A stretch of 64,000 nucleotides of DNA from Ciona intestinalis (lineage: Eukaryota; Chordata; Ascidiacea; Phlebobranchia; Cionidae): positions 302,571 to 366,570 of the forward strand of contig NC_020179.2 in the NCBI RefSeq assembly GCF_000224145.3, written 5' to 3'. Below are positions 1 to 11,497 of this stretch, piece after piece. A model generated the notes under the pieces. That model worked only from the letters and a program-made list of their open reading frames with translations. It had not been told where the DNA came from and did no database searches. The position numbers and the translations under genes were made by a program. The first letter of the stretch is position 1, and every line of letters starts with the position of its first letter.

Positions 1-661
1 AGACAGCGATAGAATAGGATTTTCCCCAGCGAGGACAATTAACACGAAAATTCTATTTTAGTTTCGTAAATGAAAAATTTATAAACAATACTTGGCCAAT
101 GGTTATAATTATACTGCAAGTTCCGTATTTAGACTTACGCAATAACGACGTATTTCTGCATTAGTCATAACGATTATTATTACGCAATAAACGAACTATG
201 ACAACGTAGAAATATACGGAAGTAGAAAAGGTTTATCGGTTAATGATAATGAGCAGTACAAATTGATGTGTTTTGCTATATAAGGTTTAAATACCCAAGT
301 TAAAATTTTAGTCTGTGTATGTTTTATTATATATAATGTTTACTATGGTACGCCTGTGTAGAAGAATTGTATTATATGAAAGTAATATAAGTAATGGCAT
401 GCTATAAATATATTTTTGGACTAGTAAGCCATGGCACATTTTATGGGGTGGGGTAAGATGGGACATGTTTTTATCATATTTTCTTGTCCCATTTGGTAGT
501 AAACAAAGAATATTCGAGGAATTATGAAACCGTATCCTCACGACTTCCATAAAATAGATCGTTGTTAGTTGTTTAAAACAACATTTAAATATTGTTTGCT
601 AAAAGTATCCCGTCTTACCCCACCCTACTATACATATATACATAGAGACAAACATAAATAC
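1..661. other. Intron of GALNT7-like gene, repeat bearing
   Basis: No coding exon was found between the left edge and the last recognisable GALNT7 exon. The exon ending at 662 is followed on the minus strand by a GTATTT donor, so the gene continues beyond the window. The stretch holds one M-family MITE (441-632); the rest is AT-rich without recognisable structure. Confidence 0.6.
441..632. mobile_element. M-family MITE
   Basis: Left end GGGTGGGGTAAGATGGGACA and right end GTCTTACCCCACCCTACTAT form terminal inverted repeats. The interior shares TTTGGTAGTAAACAAAGAATA with the other copies. Confidence 0.85.
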
Positions 662-3600
662 CTGAGCGCTAATATCTCCATACGGCATATTCAATGTTTC
701 AGGTCTGCTTGCGTAGAAATAATCCTTATATTCGTCCCACCATGTTTCTACCACACGTATGTAGTTCTGCGGGTTGGGAAAGGCAATGATATTATAATAA
801 TGTAATGACATGTGGAAAAAATGACAATATAACATTATGTTATGGCATGTGGAAAAAAATGATTGAATTCTCATGTTGGGACGATTCTTGTAACGAAATG
901 ACATTCAGAAACAAGCGCTACGAAATACGTAATATACAATATTCTCATGCAAACAATAGAGATTAATTTGAACAGAAGACTGACGATGCCATATATGCGC
1001 AATACGTCTCAACAGTTACGATTAAGCATAATATATTAGCTGCAAAATATAATATATATTAAGAAACAATAAACAAAATACATATTAATATTTAATAATA
1101 CAAGTATTTAGTCATTAAATAATACAGAACATATTGTAGGATGGGGGAATATGGGACACCTTTTCATTCTATTTTTTTCGTCCAATTTGGTAGAAATTAA
1201 GGAACATTTAAAAAATTATAAAACTGTATCCTTATAAGTCCCGTAGACCGCTGTTAATTGTTTAAAAACTATCAGGATATTTGGATATTATGTGTTAAAA
1301 GTGTCCCATCTTCCCCCATCCTACTATATATTAATACAGAAGACAAAATAGAATAATAACTCAATGTCAATATACAACGAGCAATAAAACTATGGTATTA
1401 TTAATAAAAACAGTATAATTAATTAATACAAAACATAACGACCATAATAAACAATAACCGACCCTAAGACTTGGATTGGAAGGCACATATTCGGGTGGCG
1501 GATTGCCGCTCCAACCAGGTAGTCTGTATACGTGTCCCACCCGTGAGCATGGTACGAACAATACCTCGCCTTCACACATCCAAATCTGAATAAGAAGTCA
1601 TAGTCCAGGATATAAGAATAAATCGATGAATGTAAACTGTTTTAACCATGTGAAATGAAATACTGAATGAATGTAACTTATGTATCCTCGCATGGCGGGG
1701 CAACGACAGTCGTTATAACATGGGTGTTTTGTTTCATACATCTCGTGCCCACTTACAAGTTACCACGTATGTTACTTATTTATCCTCGCATGGTGGGGCA
1801 ACGATAGTCGTTATAACACGGGTGTTCTGTTTCATACACCACTTGCGAGTAACCACATATGTAACTTTGTTGGTGATTAAAATCTGTATAAGAAGTTGTG
1901 TTTATATGAAGTAGAGGCAATGTACGTGTTATTTGCTAGGCTTAAAATTAATAAATGTTTATTTATTTTATTTTTTTTAAAACATATTTTTGTTTAAAAA
2001 CAAAAAAGTTTAAAGATTTTTTGTTTAAATATAAAAAAACGTTAAAACACTAACACGCGGATGCTGATAAAAATGTCAATCAATAAAACATAACAACACC
2101 TTGAACGACATTTCGAAATTCTCTCCTCCCCAAATTTCTAAACCAGGATCATAAAGACCGATATCAAAGAAATATTGGCGTTCTATCGCGAATAATCCGC
2201 CAGCCATTGCGGGGGACCTGGTGAATGGAGGGCGATTAATCATAAAGTAATATCCAGGGTCAAGTGCCACGAAGTGCGTAAAAATATTTATTAAAAACGA
2301 ATTACTTAAAAACAAACCTTTTAAAGTTTGGCAATAAAAAACGACATAACTTCAAAGTGTTAATTATCAAAATAATTTAGAAGTTAAAAACAAAACTTTC
2401 AAAGCATGTAATAAAAGCTACGAAGTAATTTTTACCTGATTTAACTGTAAGAAAGAATGTTCGTAAATCAATACTCTATTTATTGTGTGTTAATTGTCGT
2501 AGCAGAATTATATTACAAAGCGCGCGAGGACATATGGTGCAACAATGGATAAGTAATATTTCAAGAACGTATTATCTGGTAGCCAAACAAAAGAAATTCT
2601 TTACGCCACGCGACAGGCAGCAGGGCAGATAAAAGAGATATGTTATGCGCTGTATTATGTTAGCATATATGTGGTAGCATAGGAAACATTAGAGATATTC
2701 CCTACGGTATATTATAAGCTAGTTATGGTGGTGCAAAGTGGATGGCCGTATTTGGGCAACGCTTCCTCGGGACGATGTTATGTAGTTTGTACTTGTAAGG
2801 CGCGGGATTTAATTCTGCGGATCGTTAGAATATTTGAGATGGGCGTCACAATGGTTAAGACGCTTCGAGCAATATATACCAGCTTGGCTAGTGACTTGTA
2901 ATATGTGGTGTATACGCGGTGAAGTTTTATAGTACTGTGGGGTAAGATAGGAAACTGTTAGCATCTAAATACCATATTATACTTACTCGTGTTTTTAACA
3001 ATAAACAAGGCTCTTTTAGAGTGGCGAGGATACGGTTATACAACTCTGTAAATATTCTTTGTTTAAATGGGATGAGAAATTAGAATGAAACATGTTCCGT
3101 CTTACCCCACCTTCTATTATTCAAAGGAAAGTGGTGGGGAAAGTAGTTTTATATACGGTAGGTAGGTAAGTGGGCAGGAGGTGGCGGTTTCTGTTGTGCG
3201 CTAGAAGCGTTATTGCGTAACGATTGCGTGATCCTTATATGGGCATTAAACGAATTGTCGCTGGGTATTATCAGCCGCTCTCAACCGACGCACTTTACCA
3301 AATATGGTATGACTTGTGCGAAGCAACGTTACGCATCAGACGCAATTGGTTCGACTCAGTAATTAGAACGAGAGTGAAATCTGCTATATTGCTGTAAATA
3401 GCTGTGGAATTCATTACATTATTCGTGTGCGCGTGCGCGTGTGTGTGCGGATTGTTTAGCACGTTACGAGCAGTTGAAGTTATGTATTTGGTGAGCAGTT
3501 ATTGTTGGTATGCCTATCAGAGCAGTGTAGATTAAGTTCCCACGATGGAACGCAGCCTTCTGGCAATCATGCAAAGGAAGTCATTCGCATTTCGTTAGTT

Positions 3601-6600
3601 GGTTGGTGGCGAACAGTACCTTGACATTAGGCTGGCATAAACTGACAGCTATATTTGTGATTTAGGTTACAAAAAGGTATATTGTAGGGTGGGGTAAAGT
3701 GGGACAGGTTTTGATTGTATTTCCCCCTATTTGGTAGTAAATAAAAAATAATTACAGAATAATATAGGTGTATTTTTATGACTCTATAAAAGCGTTGGTA
3801 ATTTTTTACTATATACATTTACGGTGAATTATAACTTCACAGATCTAGGTTATATTCCTATATTATGGCGCAAGTAGACAAGTTGGTGCCAATACCAAGA
3901 CCGACAGACCTTAGCATCAAAAGTTGTTTAAATCAGAAGTATGAAACGGTCGGCTATAATAGCAACTGCCATGGCTACACTGGCAACACGTCGGATACGA
4001 AGCAGAATTCGCCAGTGGCCCTCTTGTTTGATGGTGGAACATCTGGCGCTACAAAGCTAGAGAATGCAGCGGCAAGGCTGGTTGTTTTGGACAGTTTATT
4101 CTCCCAGCAAAATGGGTTAGTGCCAAGTATAGCGAGCCCTGCATCGCCAAGTTTCGATACCTCACCCACGTTAAAGCGGGGAAGAAGAGAAGGACATTTT
4201 AATTTCATGACTGGCATGAAAGGTAAATATTTTATTTGCTGGTAAAGGAATACAATCTTGTTTTTTTAAATAAAAAAATAACTTTTGTGTGCAATATAAT
4301 TTAAATATGACTGACTGACAACTTAGACAACGTATTAGTGAACAGTGGGTTGGAGAAATATAATTTTAAACGTCTTGTCGAAGTACATATACGCCCGCAA
4401 TGGTAGCAGCATAAAGCCTCAAACACGAAAACTCTGAGCTAGAAGTATGCGCACTAACCACGGCGCTGGGCAATGTGTGTACACATTTTCGTACAGTTTA
4501 CAAGCAATTTAAGAACTCTAAACTTAAGACGGAATTTTTTTACAAGTAATTTAATAATCGCAATCTTTAGACCGCCGTGAGCCGTGTAAAGCTAACTCGC
4601 CACCGAAGCCGACAACCCCCGTCACACCAACCGGTAGAGGGCGCGGTTGCAAGAGGAAAGGAGGCTGGAAGTTTCACGATCTATCCGATGAATGCGACGG
4701 GTTGGGAAGGAGGAAACGAGCTTATTGCAACAACCGACTGGAGAACGAAATCTTGCAGGTTTGTGCTGTTTTTTTCTTATATAGAAAAGGTGTTTGAGGG
4801 CCTGGAATTTATGCCAGAGTTGGCCCATTATTTATTGTAAATTCCATTCTATATGGGTGAGGTCCTACAGTGAGGCATGCCATGGGACCTGGGGTTTAGG
4901 CCAGAGTTGGCTTATTATCCCAACATTGTATATGCAAATATGCATATTCTATTCTATATTGGTGAGGTCCTATACAGTGAGGCATGCCATGGGACCTGGG
5001 GTTTAGACCAGAGTTGTCCCATTATCCCAACATTATATATGCACATTCTATTCTATGTGGGTGAACCCCCACAAAAGACTTTTAGTACAGGTTTGTTTAT
5101 GTAATAAGCAGACTCGTGTTGTTTCCCGACAAATTTAAGCCGTTAATCCAAAAGCGCGAATTCCTGAAATAGTTCGTAGCCGCAAGCAACATCAAAGCCG
5201 TAAAAATTAAGGCGCTTATTTAAAACCCGCAAAACTCAAATAAACAATTCTAAATTAAAATATCGAAAACAACAAAGAGACGAGAATCAAATGCAAAACG
5301 GCTGTTAAAACGCGCTATGGATAGAAACTACTACAGCATTATGCAAATCCAGTTTGTTTGGTAGTCTTGAGGATACAGTTATATAATTCTGTAACTGTTT
5401 TTTTGTTAACACTAAATGGGACGAGAAAAAAAATGAAAACATGTACCATCTTACCCCAACCTGCTATATCTAAAATTATTTTCGTTTTACGCGTCACAAT
5501 ATTGTTTTACCTTACCGCGTGGCCAAAAAACCATGTGTAAATGTTCATACGAAAACCTAAAGTAACTCCGCATCAAGTTACGATCCGCTAAAACAACATT
5601 CTTCATGCGGTGTGAGAATAACGCGTCATGACTCCTTATAAGGATAGTACATAGCATCCGGTTTAACGTACTTTGGATTTCGAATAACGGAGGTTTAGTC
5701 GCCATTTTGGCCAATTAATAAAACGAGTTATCAGTTATATTTAAACATGTTTTCTTTCTATTTTATCGTCCTCTTTGGTAGTAAACAAATAACATTCAAA
5801 GAATTATAAAACCGTATTATCACGACTTTAATAGATCGTTGTTTATAGTTAAAAACACAAACAGGAAATATGTAATACCGTTACGTAAACTATCCTACCG
5901 GGAAAAATGTCATTACAATTCAATCCTAATTTTTAATAATTTTTATAATACCTTGGGTTTAACAGTCCTATTTTGTAAATAATAGTTTGTTTGCGTATTT
6001 TATTTGCTGCCTGTCATAACGACAGTAGTTTTCAAAGCACCGCGTTTTCGTCGTTTTTAAATCAGGAAAATCATAGCCGTATACTCATTTTCCCCAATCA
6101 CAAATAAAAGTTACGTTGAGCGAATTAATTTCATTTCCACTCCACTCCACTCCACTCTCCACTCAGTCCAAATACACCGCTTATGTTAAATGTATCAACG
6201 CATATTAACGACGTCATATGTGGCCCAGGTATACCAGGATCGAATCAGCATCAAGGAAGTCACAAGTTGTGGTGGGAAACATGGAGAAAGACTCGTTATT
6301 ATTGAACCAACTGTGATCCAGGACCCGGATATAATTAAACATAACACGGCCTTGAGACTCGTACTTGATAAGAAAAAGGGGACTTATAAATTGCAGGTTC
6401 GTTTGAAAGCTAACTGCCGAATTTGTGTTTTTGGTAAAAAATATGATACAGTAGGGGGAAGATGGGACACCTTTTCGTTCTATTTTCTTATCCCATTTGG
6501 TAGTAAACAAAAAAAAACAAAGAATTATAAAACCGTATCCTCACGACTCCCATAGACTATTGTTAATTGTTTAAAATACGGCCATAATATTTAAATATTA

Positions 6601-9600
6601 TGTGCTAAATGTGTTTTAGCTCATTAACTGTCTGATAAACCTAATTTTTCCTTCCTAACTACACTGAATCTTGCTAATTATATTGAATTAATCTAATGCT
6701 TTGTATTGTAGTTGCTATACTAATGCAACCCTTTGTGTTTGCAGTTGCTGCCTTTCACTATCGAACAAGGATCTCTCTCCAACAAACCCCAACTGATCCA
6801 CGTTGTGTCCAAGATGTTGGGAGACAACGGAGAAGTCGTGTGTCCAGGGATCAACCAGATGAGGGCGCAAGGAAGATTAGGATACCAGGTGGAGGAGAGA
6901 AGTCCTACGGAGCAAGCTATGGAGTCGACGAGAAAGTCATGGGCAGCTTTATCAAAGGATGCGGAGCAGGATCGTTATAGAGGAAGATGGAAGACGAATA
7001 ATACGTTTTCCTGCTCGGAGCAGTCGAGAAGTTGCTCCTCATCCATGAGGAGTGAGGAGAGTGGATGTAACTCCGCTGTTACGCCGACGGATCGATTGTT
7101 GATAAGTTTGAACATGGAGTTGACGAGGAATAAGCAAACAACGCATGCGGTGAATAAACAATTAACGAACTCAACAAGTTGTATGTTGTGGCATAACCCC
7201 GCTGTGGCAGGGAAAGGAAAACGCTTGTTATGGCCAGAGGAATTTAAATGGTGTGTAAACTGTATAAGGAAAACTAACAATTTTGAAACTGTAAGAAACT
7301 CTGAGTTAATTACTGAGTAAGACTTTCTATAACAATCTTATATTTCTTGAATTCTTTGAAATTTTTAAGTTATTGAACTGTTTTATCTACAATGCTTATT
7401 TCTTATGCTGTGGTTATACACAGTTGCGTTTATTTATGGTGCAGGGTATACAAGCCTGCCCTGGATATTTAGCGGGGCAGAAACCCCTAGATTTTCCTAT
7501 CCCCAGAAAAATACAAACTTACATAAAAGCCAACACGTTTTATTGCCTGTGACCCCTGTGACCCTGCTATTTTAGAAAACCAGCGCGACTAGTTGTATGG
7601 ATCTGGTGTTACGAAATCAAGGCCAACCAATTGTACAACAGATATATGTACATCGCGTAACGGCATCACAAAAATTAATCCAACTCTATGAGCACCAGAC
7701 CAGAGTTAGATTCACTACAGTCACTCGTTATATTTCACTTTGATAAAAATAAAATACAAAATCACTTCACCTGTATGGGTCAGTTGTGTGTTTCCTTCTG
7801 TTGTGTTCCTCCTTAGTGAGCGGGACTCTTTTCCACAACATGCTCCAATCCCAAGCACCGCGTGCAAATCCGTTGGCATCACCACCAGCTTGGGAGGTAA
7901 ACGTATAATCCTGACCGTTGATCACATCTATGAGCGGAACCGTTGTCACTTTCCTATGATACATAAAGCATGGTTAAAGCAAGTTTGAGCCGTTTTAATA
8001 TCAGTTTATGCCAACCCAATTTCAAGGTACACCACCAGCCAACAAATCAAAAGAGAAGAGAAAGGGAAAGAAAACAAACTAAATTCTAAATAAATATTGC
8101 CAATATTTTACCGTTAAAGAATTAAAATAATGGTAAAAAGACTAGGGAAGTAGTTAATGGCTTTTAACTGCAACAACATAATTAACATGTCCAATGTTGT
8201 GTGAACAAAGCTTTAGTTGTAGTGTAAGTGTGTGAACTAAACAGCTGCCAAGAAACAAACAGAGAAACATAACAACCACCAACATAGGCGATAAACTTTT
8301 AAAGATTGCACATTTCTGTGAAATAAATCCAACTTATTGTTATTGGTTTCACCAATAAAAACATGTCACATTCTCTGTGAATTAATGCATATAATCTCAC
8401 CCACTAACCTGTTATTAACTATAGGCATGATTAGTGGAGGCAACCAATTGTATCCAACTTCACAATGAGCATCTAGGTAAACCAGTACTCTACCATCAGC
8501 AGGTGTGGATTTCTGTGCTCCAATACTTCGCGCTCTAATCAAACCTTCACGCCTCTCATTACGATACAGTTTCACAAGCCCGTTAAATCTTTGGATGTAC
8601 TCCGTCAATTTCTGTCCCAAATGCTCTAAAAAAGGATTTGTATCATTATATAAATTGTCAGCTATAACACAAATAATTCAACACAGAGTTACATTTGTGG
8701 TAACTTGTAAGCGAGTACAAGGTGAATGAAACAGAACACCAGTGTTATAACAAGTGTCGTGTTCCTGCCACACAAGGAGCAAGTTACATAGTTAGTACTC
8801 TTACTCATTTAAGAGTTTTATAACATTTTTTTTACTTGATGCATTTTGTGCACACCTATGAACCATAGGTCTACATTATAACATTAGCCTACAAAAAAAC
8901 TAAGCAGTTTTTATTTATTTTTTGTTTTTTTTGCATTGCGGCTAATTTAGACGTCCAATTAGGGACCACTGGGTTGAAGCAATTGTCGTTAAGTGTCTTG
9001 CTGTGTTGGCCAAACATAAACAAATTATCTCTCCAAATTCACCAGAGTGAATTATATTCCATACCTTTATTACTATGGTCATCAATCATTACAATCTCAT
9101 AAAGCAGTTTCTTCGGTGTTAGATTGATAACAGAATGCACGGTTCTTACCAGTGTTGACCAACCCTCGTTATGAAACACAATGATCACGCTTACATCTGG
9201 AAGATCACTAGGGTAGTCCCAGTGACGGCATCTATTTAAAACAATATAGACTTTGAACATTATTATTTTTTAAACAATGTATGAATGTAACTTATTATTC
9301 CCGCGTGGTGGACAACGACAGACGATATAACGTGGCTTTCTGTTTCATACACCTCATGTCTGCTAACGAGTTACCACATATGTAGCTTGTTTACTCTTGC
9401 ATGAGGTGGCAACGACAGTCATTATAATACGGGTGTTCTGTTTCATATACCTCGTACCGCTTACGGGTTACCACTTATTTAACTTTTGTGGTCTTTTTTT
9501 TTTGCGTACGGCTGCCAATTTAGACAACCTATTATTTTAGCAAATGTCATCCCAGATTTTGTTTAACGTTTAAAAAACAGGACTACATATGCTGTACATA

Positions 9601-10453
9601 TGTCCCAAAATGAAACATTTAATACAAGAACTTTAAAAAACTGCATATTCTTTACTTACTCATCATGCCTCAGATCTTTCGGCAGTCGATCAAGTGATAT
9701 CTTGTCGCTGTTCACCATATTAAAACCAAACTCTTTTATCGATGCTGCCACAGCTTCCTTTTCATCATTAGTAGCATGGACAGCTACCCCATATTCCCCC
9801 GGCCCGTTTCTCCTTGCTAAACTTTCTTCGTAGTTACCAAGCTTCCTCCAGTTTAGCTGCGGATAATTCGAAAAATCTTCTTTCACAACTGGCTTGATAG
9901 GTGCTACTACTTCATTCGGTTCAAACTTAATGTGTTTGATTAAATGTCGGCTCCCATCTTGCAAGTCCACCTCAACTCCATCAACAGCTGGAAACTCAAG
10001 ATTATTGCTTTCGGAATCTGGAAGCTTTACTTGGGGTTCGTTCTCGATTCTTTCAAAAGGGGGTGGGGGCTGCAACGTAAATATATCTTAACACAACATA
10101 ATTTAATAATTGTCTCTTCGAAAACGATGATCATATTATTTAAAAAGAGAAACATAAATTAACATAACATAAAATCTGAAGCCAAACTATAGATGTGCAA
10201 AAATTAAACTGGTTACTAAATAACAAATTATAACCTAAATTTTCATTTATCTCTTTGAATATGATAGCGAAAATCATTGTACTTAAAAAGCGAAGAGAAA
10301 GTGGGTATTTGAGCTTATAGTATAATATAAAGCTTATAGAAAACGATTATCTTACCTGTTTTTTGAAAGTTTTCGGTAGTACAATAAATGCGCAATAGAA
10401 AATTGCCAAAGCAATAGCGAATTTCAAAACTGATGCGATTTTAAATCTCATTT
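662..10453 (-). CDS. GALNT7: Polypeptide N-acetylgalactosaminyltransferase 7-like, 3' end missing
   Basis: Golgi type II membrane enzyme of mucin-type O-glycosylation (GT27), transferring GalNAc from UDP-GalNAc to Ser/Thr; GALNT7 prefers already glycosylated peptides. Exons in transcript order: 10356-10453, 9660-10069, 9065-9231, 8409-8625, 7771-7953, 2100-2217, 1463-1585, 662-766; phases agree. Visible: hydrophobic anchor in exon 1, a proline/acid-rich stem, then [15 protein letters not shown], metal-binding [61 protein letters not shown] and [15 protein letters not shown]. The last two blocks and PYGDIS fit vertebrate GALNT7 better than other GALNTs. The C-terminal ricin-type lectin domain lies off the left edge. 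Oddity: the apparent start ATG at 10453 is out of frame with the anchor by one base within a run of six A (see findings). The 5.5-kb intron 2218-7770 hosts another gene on the opposite strand. Confidence 0.9.
1133..1329. mobile_element. M-family MITE
   Basis: Inverted-repeat ends (GTAGGATGGGGGAATATGGG and its counterpart TCCCATCTTCCCCCATCCTA) with the family interior. GALNT7 intron. Confidence 0.85.
1668..1880 (-). mobile_element. Composite SINE tail pieces, two in tandem
   Basis: Two adjacent copies of the SINE 3' module, reverse oriented: TCCTCGCATGGTGGGGCAAC, CGTTATAACACGGGTGTTCT and CATACACC. The tRNA-like head is absent. Confidence 0.7.
2932..3120. mobile_element. M-family MITE
   Basis: From ACTGTGGGGTAAGATAGG to TCTTACCCCACCTTCTATTA with the family interior, in reverse orientation relative to the 441-632 copy. 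It lies in the GALNT7 intron. Confidence 0.8.
3681..3800. mobile_element. M-family MITE, truncated
   Basis: The left end GTAGGGTGGGGTAAAGTGGG and part of the interior are present; the right end is missing. It lies about 65 bases upstream of the nested gene's start codon. Confidence 0.7.
3865..7320 (+). CDS. Unrecognised 429-residue protein nested in a GALNT7 intron
   Basis: Four exons inside the GALNT7 intron, on the opposite strand: 3865-4222, 4571-4758, 6229-6396, 6745-7320. All have GT-AG borders and matching phases (1,0,0), giving an open frame of 429 codons plus TAA; the phase match is the main evidence that it is real. I do not recognise the family. Residues 1-119 are Ser/Thr/Asn-rich and end in a basic stretch ([13 protein letters not shown]). 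Exon 2 is Pro/Thr-rich, then basic and Cys-bearing ([37 protein letters not shown]). Exon 3 is compact and acidic/hydrophobic. Exon 4 begins with an ordered-looking [10 protein letters not shown] and [19 protein letters not shown], then becomes low in order and Ser/Thr-rich. No signal peptide or membrane span is seen. The RKR-type patches could be nuclear localisation signals (inference). An extra upstream exon is possible. Confidence 0.65.
4785..5070. repeat. Tandem satellite-like repeat, about 2.5 units
   Basis: Units of roughly 100-110 bases recur in tandem, built around GAGGCATGCCATGGGACCTG, GGCCAGAGTTGGCCCATTA and CACATTCTATTCTATATGGG. The same unit appears as a short tandem at 55440-55670, and a degenerate piece is near 34600-34660. 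It lies in the GALNT7 intron just after exon 2 of the nested gene. Confidence 0.75.
6445..6612. mobile_element. M-family MITE, truncated
   Basis: Left end CAGTAGGGGGAAGATGGGAC with the family interior, lacking the right terminus. It begins about 50 bases after a nested-gene exon. Confidence 0.7.
9276..9560 (-). mobile_element. Composite SINE pieces, reverse
   Basis: Two tail modules (ATGAATGTAACTTATTATTC, then CTCTTGCATGAGGTGGCAAC), then a shortened trace of the linker (GGCTGCCAATTTAGACAACC). GALNT7 intron. Confidence 0.7.
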
Positions 10454-11497
10454 TCCAGGCGGACACTGCAGCTGAAGTTTTTAAAGTAGGCTCAAACCAT
10501 ACAATGTATATAGCTGACTACCAATAAGCAACGTGTCAAATAACAACACGAAATATGAACTGACTAATCTCTGTCCGATTGAATCCAAACCCCGAATAAA
10601 TAAATCTAGAAATATACATCTATGCTTGCGTGTTTTGGCTTAGCTTTTTACGGCGAATTTTAAGTATAGATAAAAAGTGAAACAAAAAATTATTATACTA
10701 AAAAATACTGTAGTTCGTATTTATATCTATTAAAGTCTGCTAACTAACAAAATTATAAAGTATAAAATAATTTATTTATACTGTTTGATATTTCTATAAG
10801 TTAGTATTCTCTCTCTCTCAAGGGAAATCACCGTTTACAATTTTTTGCACGCGTTTATGTTTTTCGTAATTTCTGAATAAATTAATTAATTTTGCCAGCC
10901 ATGCAGTTTAATCTTAATATTGCTTTTATTATATTTGAACAGGCCAGACAAAATTTATATATTTACAATTTATACGAATCGGGTTTAAAGTTCTGTCGTT
11001 TTGCTGTTGATTTCCTTCTGTTCGTTGTTTAAAATATGATCTTTAATAAAAATTAAAAATTTTGTTATAGAAATTTTTCAGAACCAAACTATCCAAGAAT
11101 AAGTGTTGTAAAATACCCCCCAATTTTTTAATATGTTCTGCATGTTGCTATACATCAACGTGTGTTAAAATTTTGTTAATTTTTGTTAACGATTTTTGTA
11201 TTTTATCGCGGGTCAACTTTGATGGCCCACCCAATCAAAAGTACTTTGAATATTTAATATATTTTTTGATACGTAATTGAAGTGTCGCTTCTTTTTTTCA
11301 ACGACACCAAGATTGCTGCTGCAGGTGTACCATAACCCGGGATATTTAATAATATATGATATATTTACTAATATATGATTTTTATGGGGAAATACCGTTA
11401 CGGACTAATGATTTTCTTTTTTCTTTTTTTAGTCTCTCGTTTTTTCTATAGGCAAGGGGGGGAGGATTCCTCACTAGCACCTAAAATTTATTAAAAT
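10454..11497. promoter_or_regulatory. Divergent intergenic region, GALNT7 and EXOSC10
   Basis: About 1 kb separates the divergent apparent start codons, so both promoters should lie here. The stretch is AT-rich, with a short CT run near 10810 and no MITE or SINE copy that I can see, in contrast to most other intergenic DNA in the window. No TATA box or factor site is called with confidence. Confidence 0.45.

Noticed and set aside
441-904. Overlapping open frames on both strands near the left end
   Set aside because: Except for the GALNT7 exon at 662-766, the frames come from MITE sequence and AT-rich DNA without family similarity.
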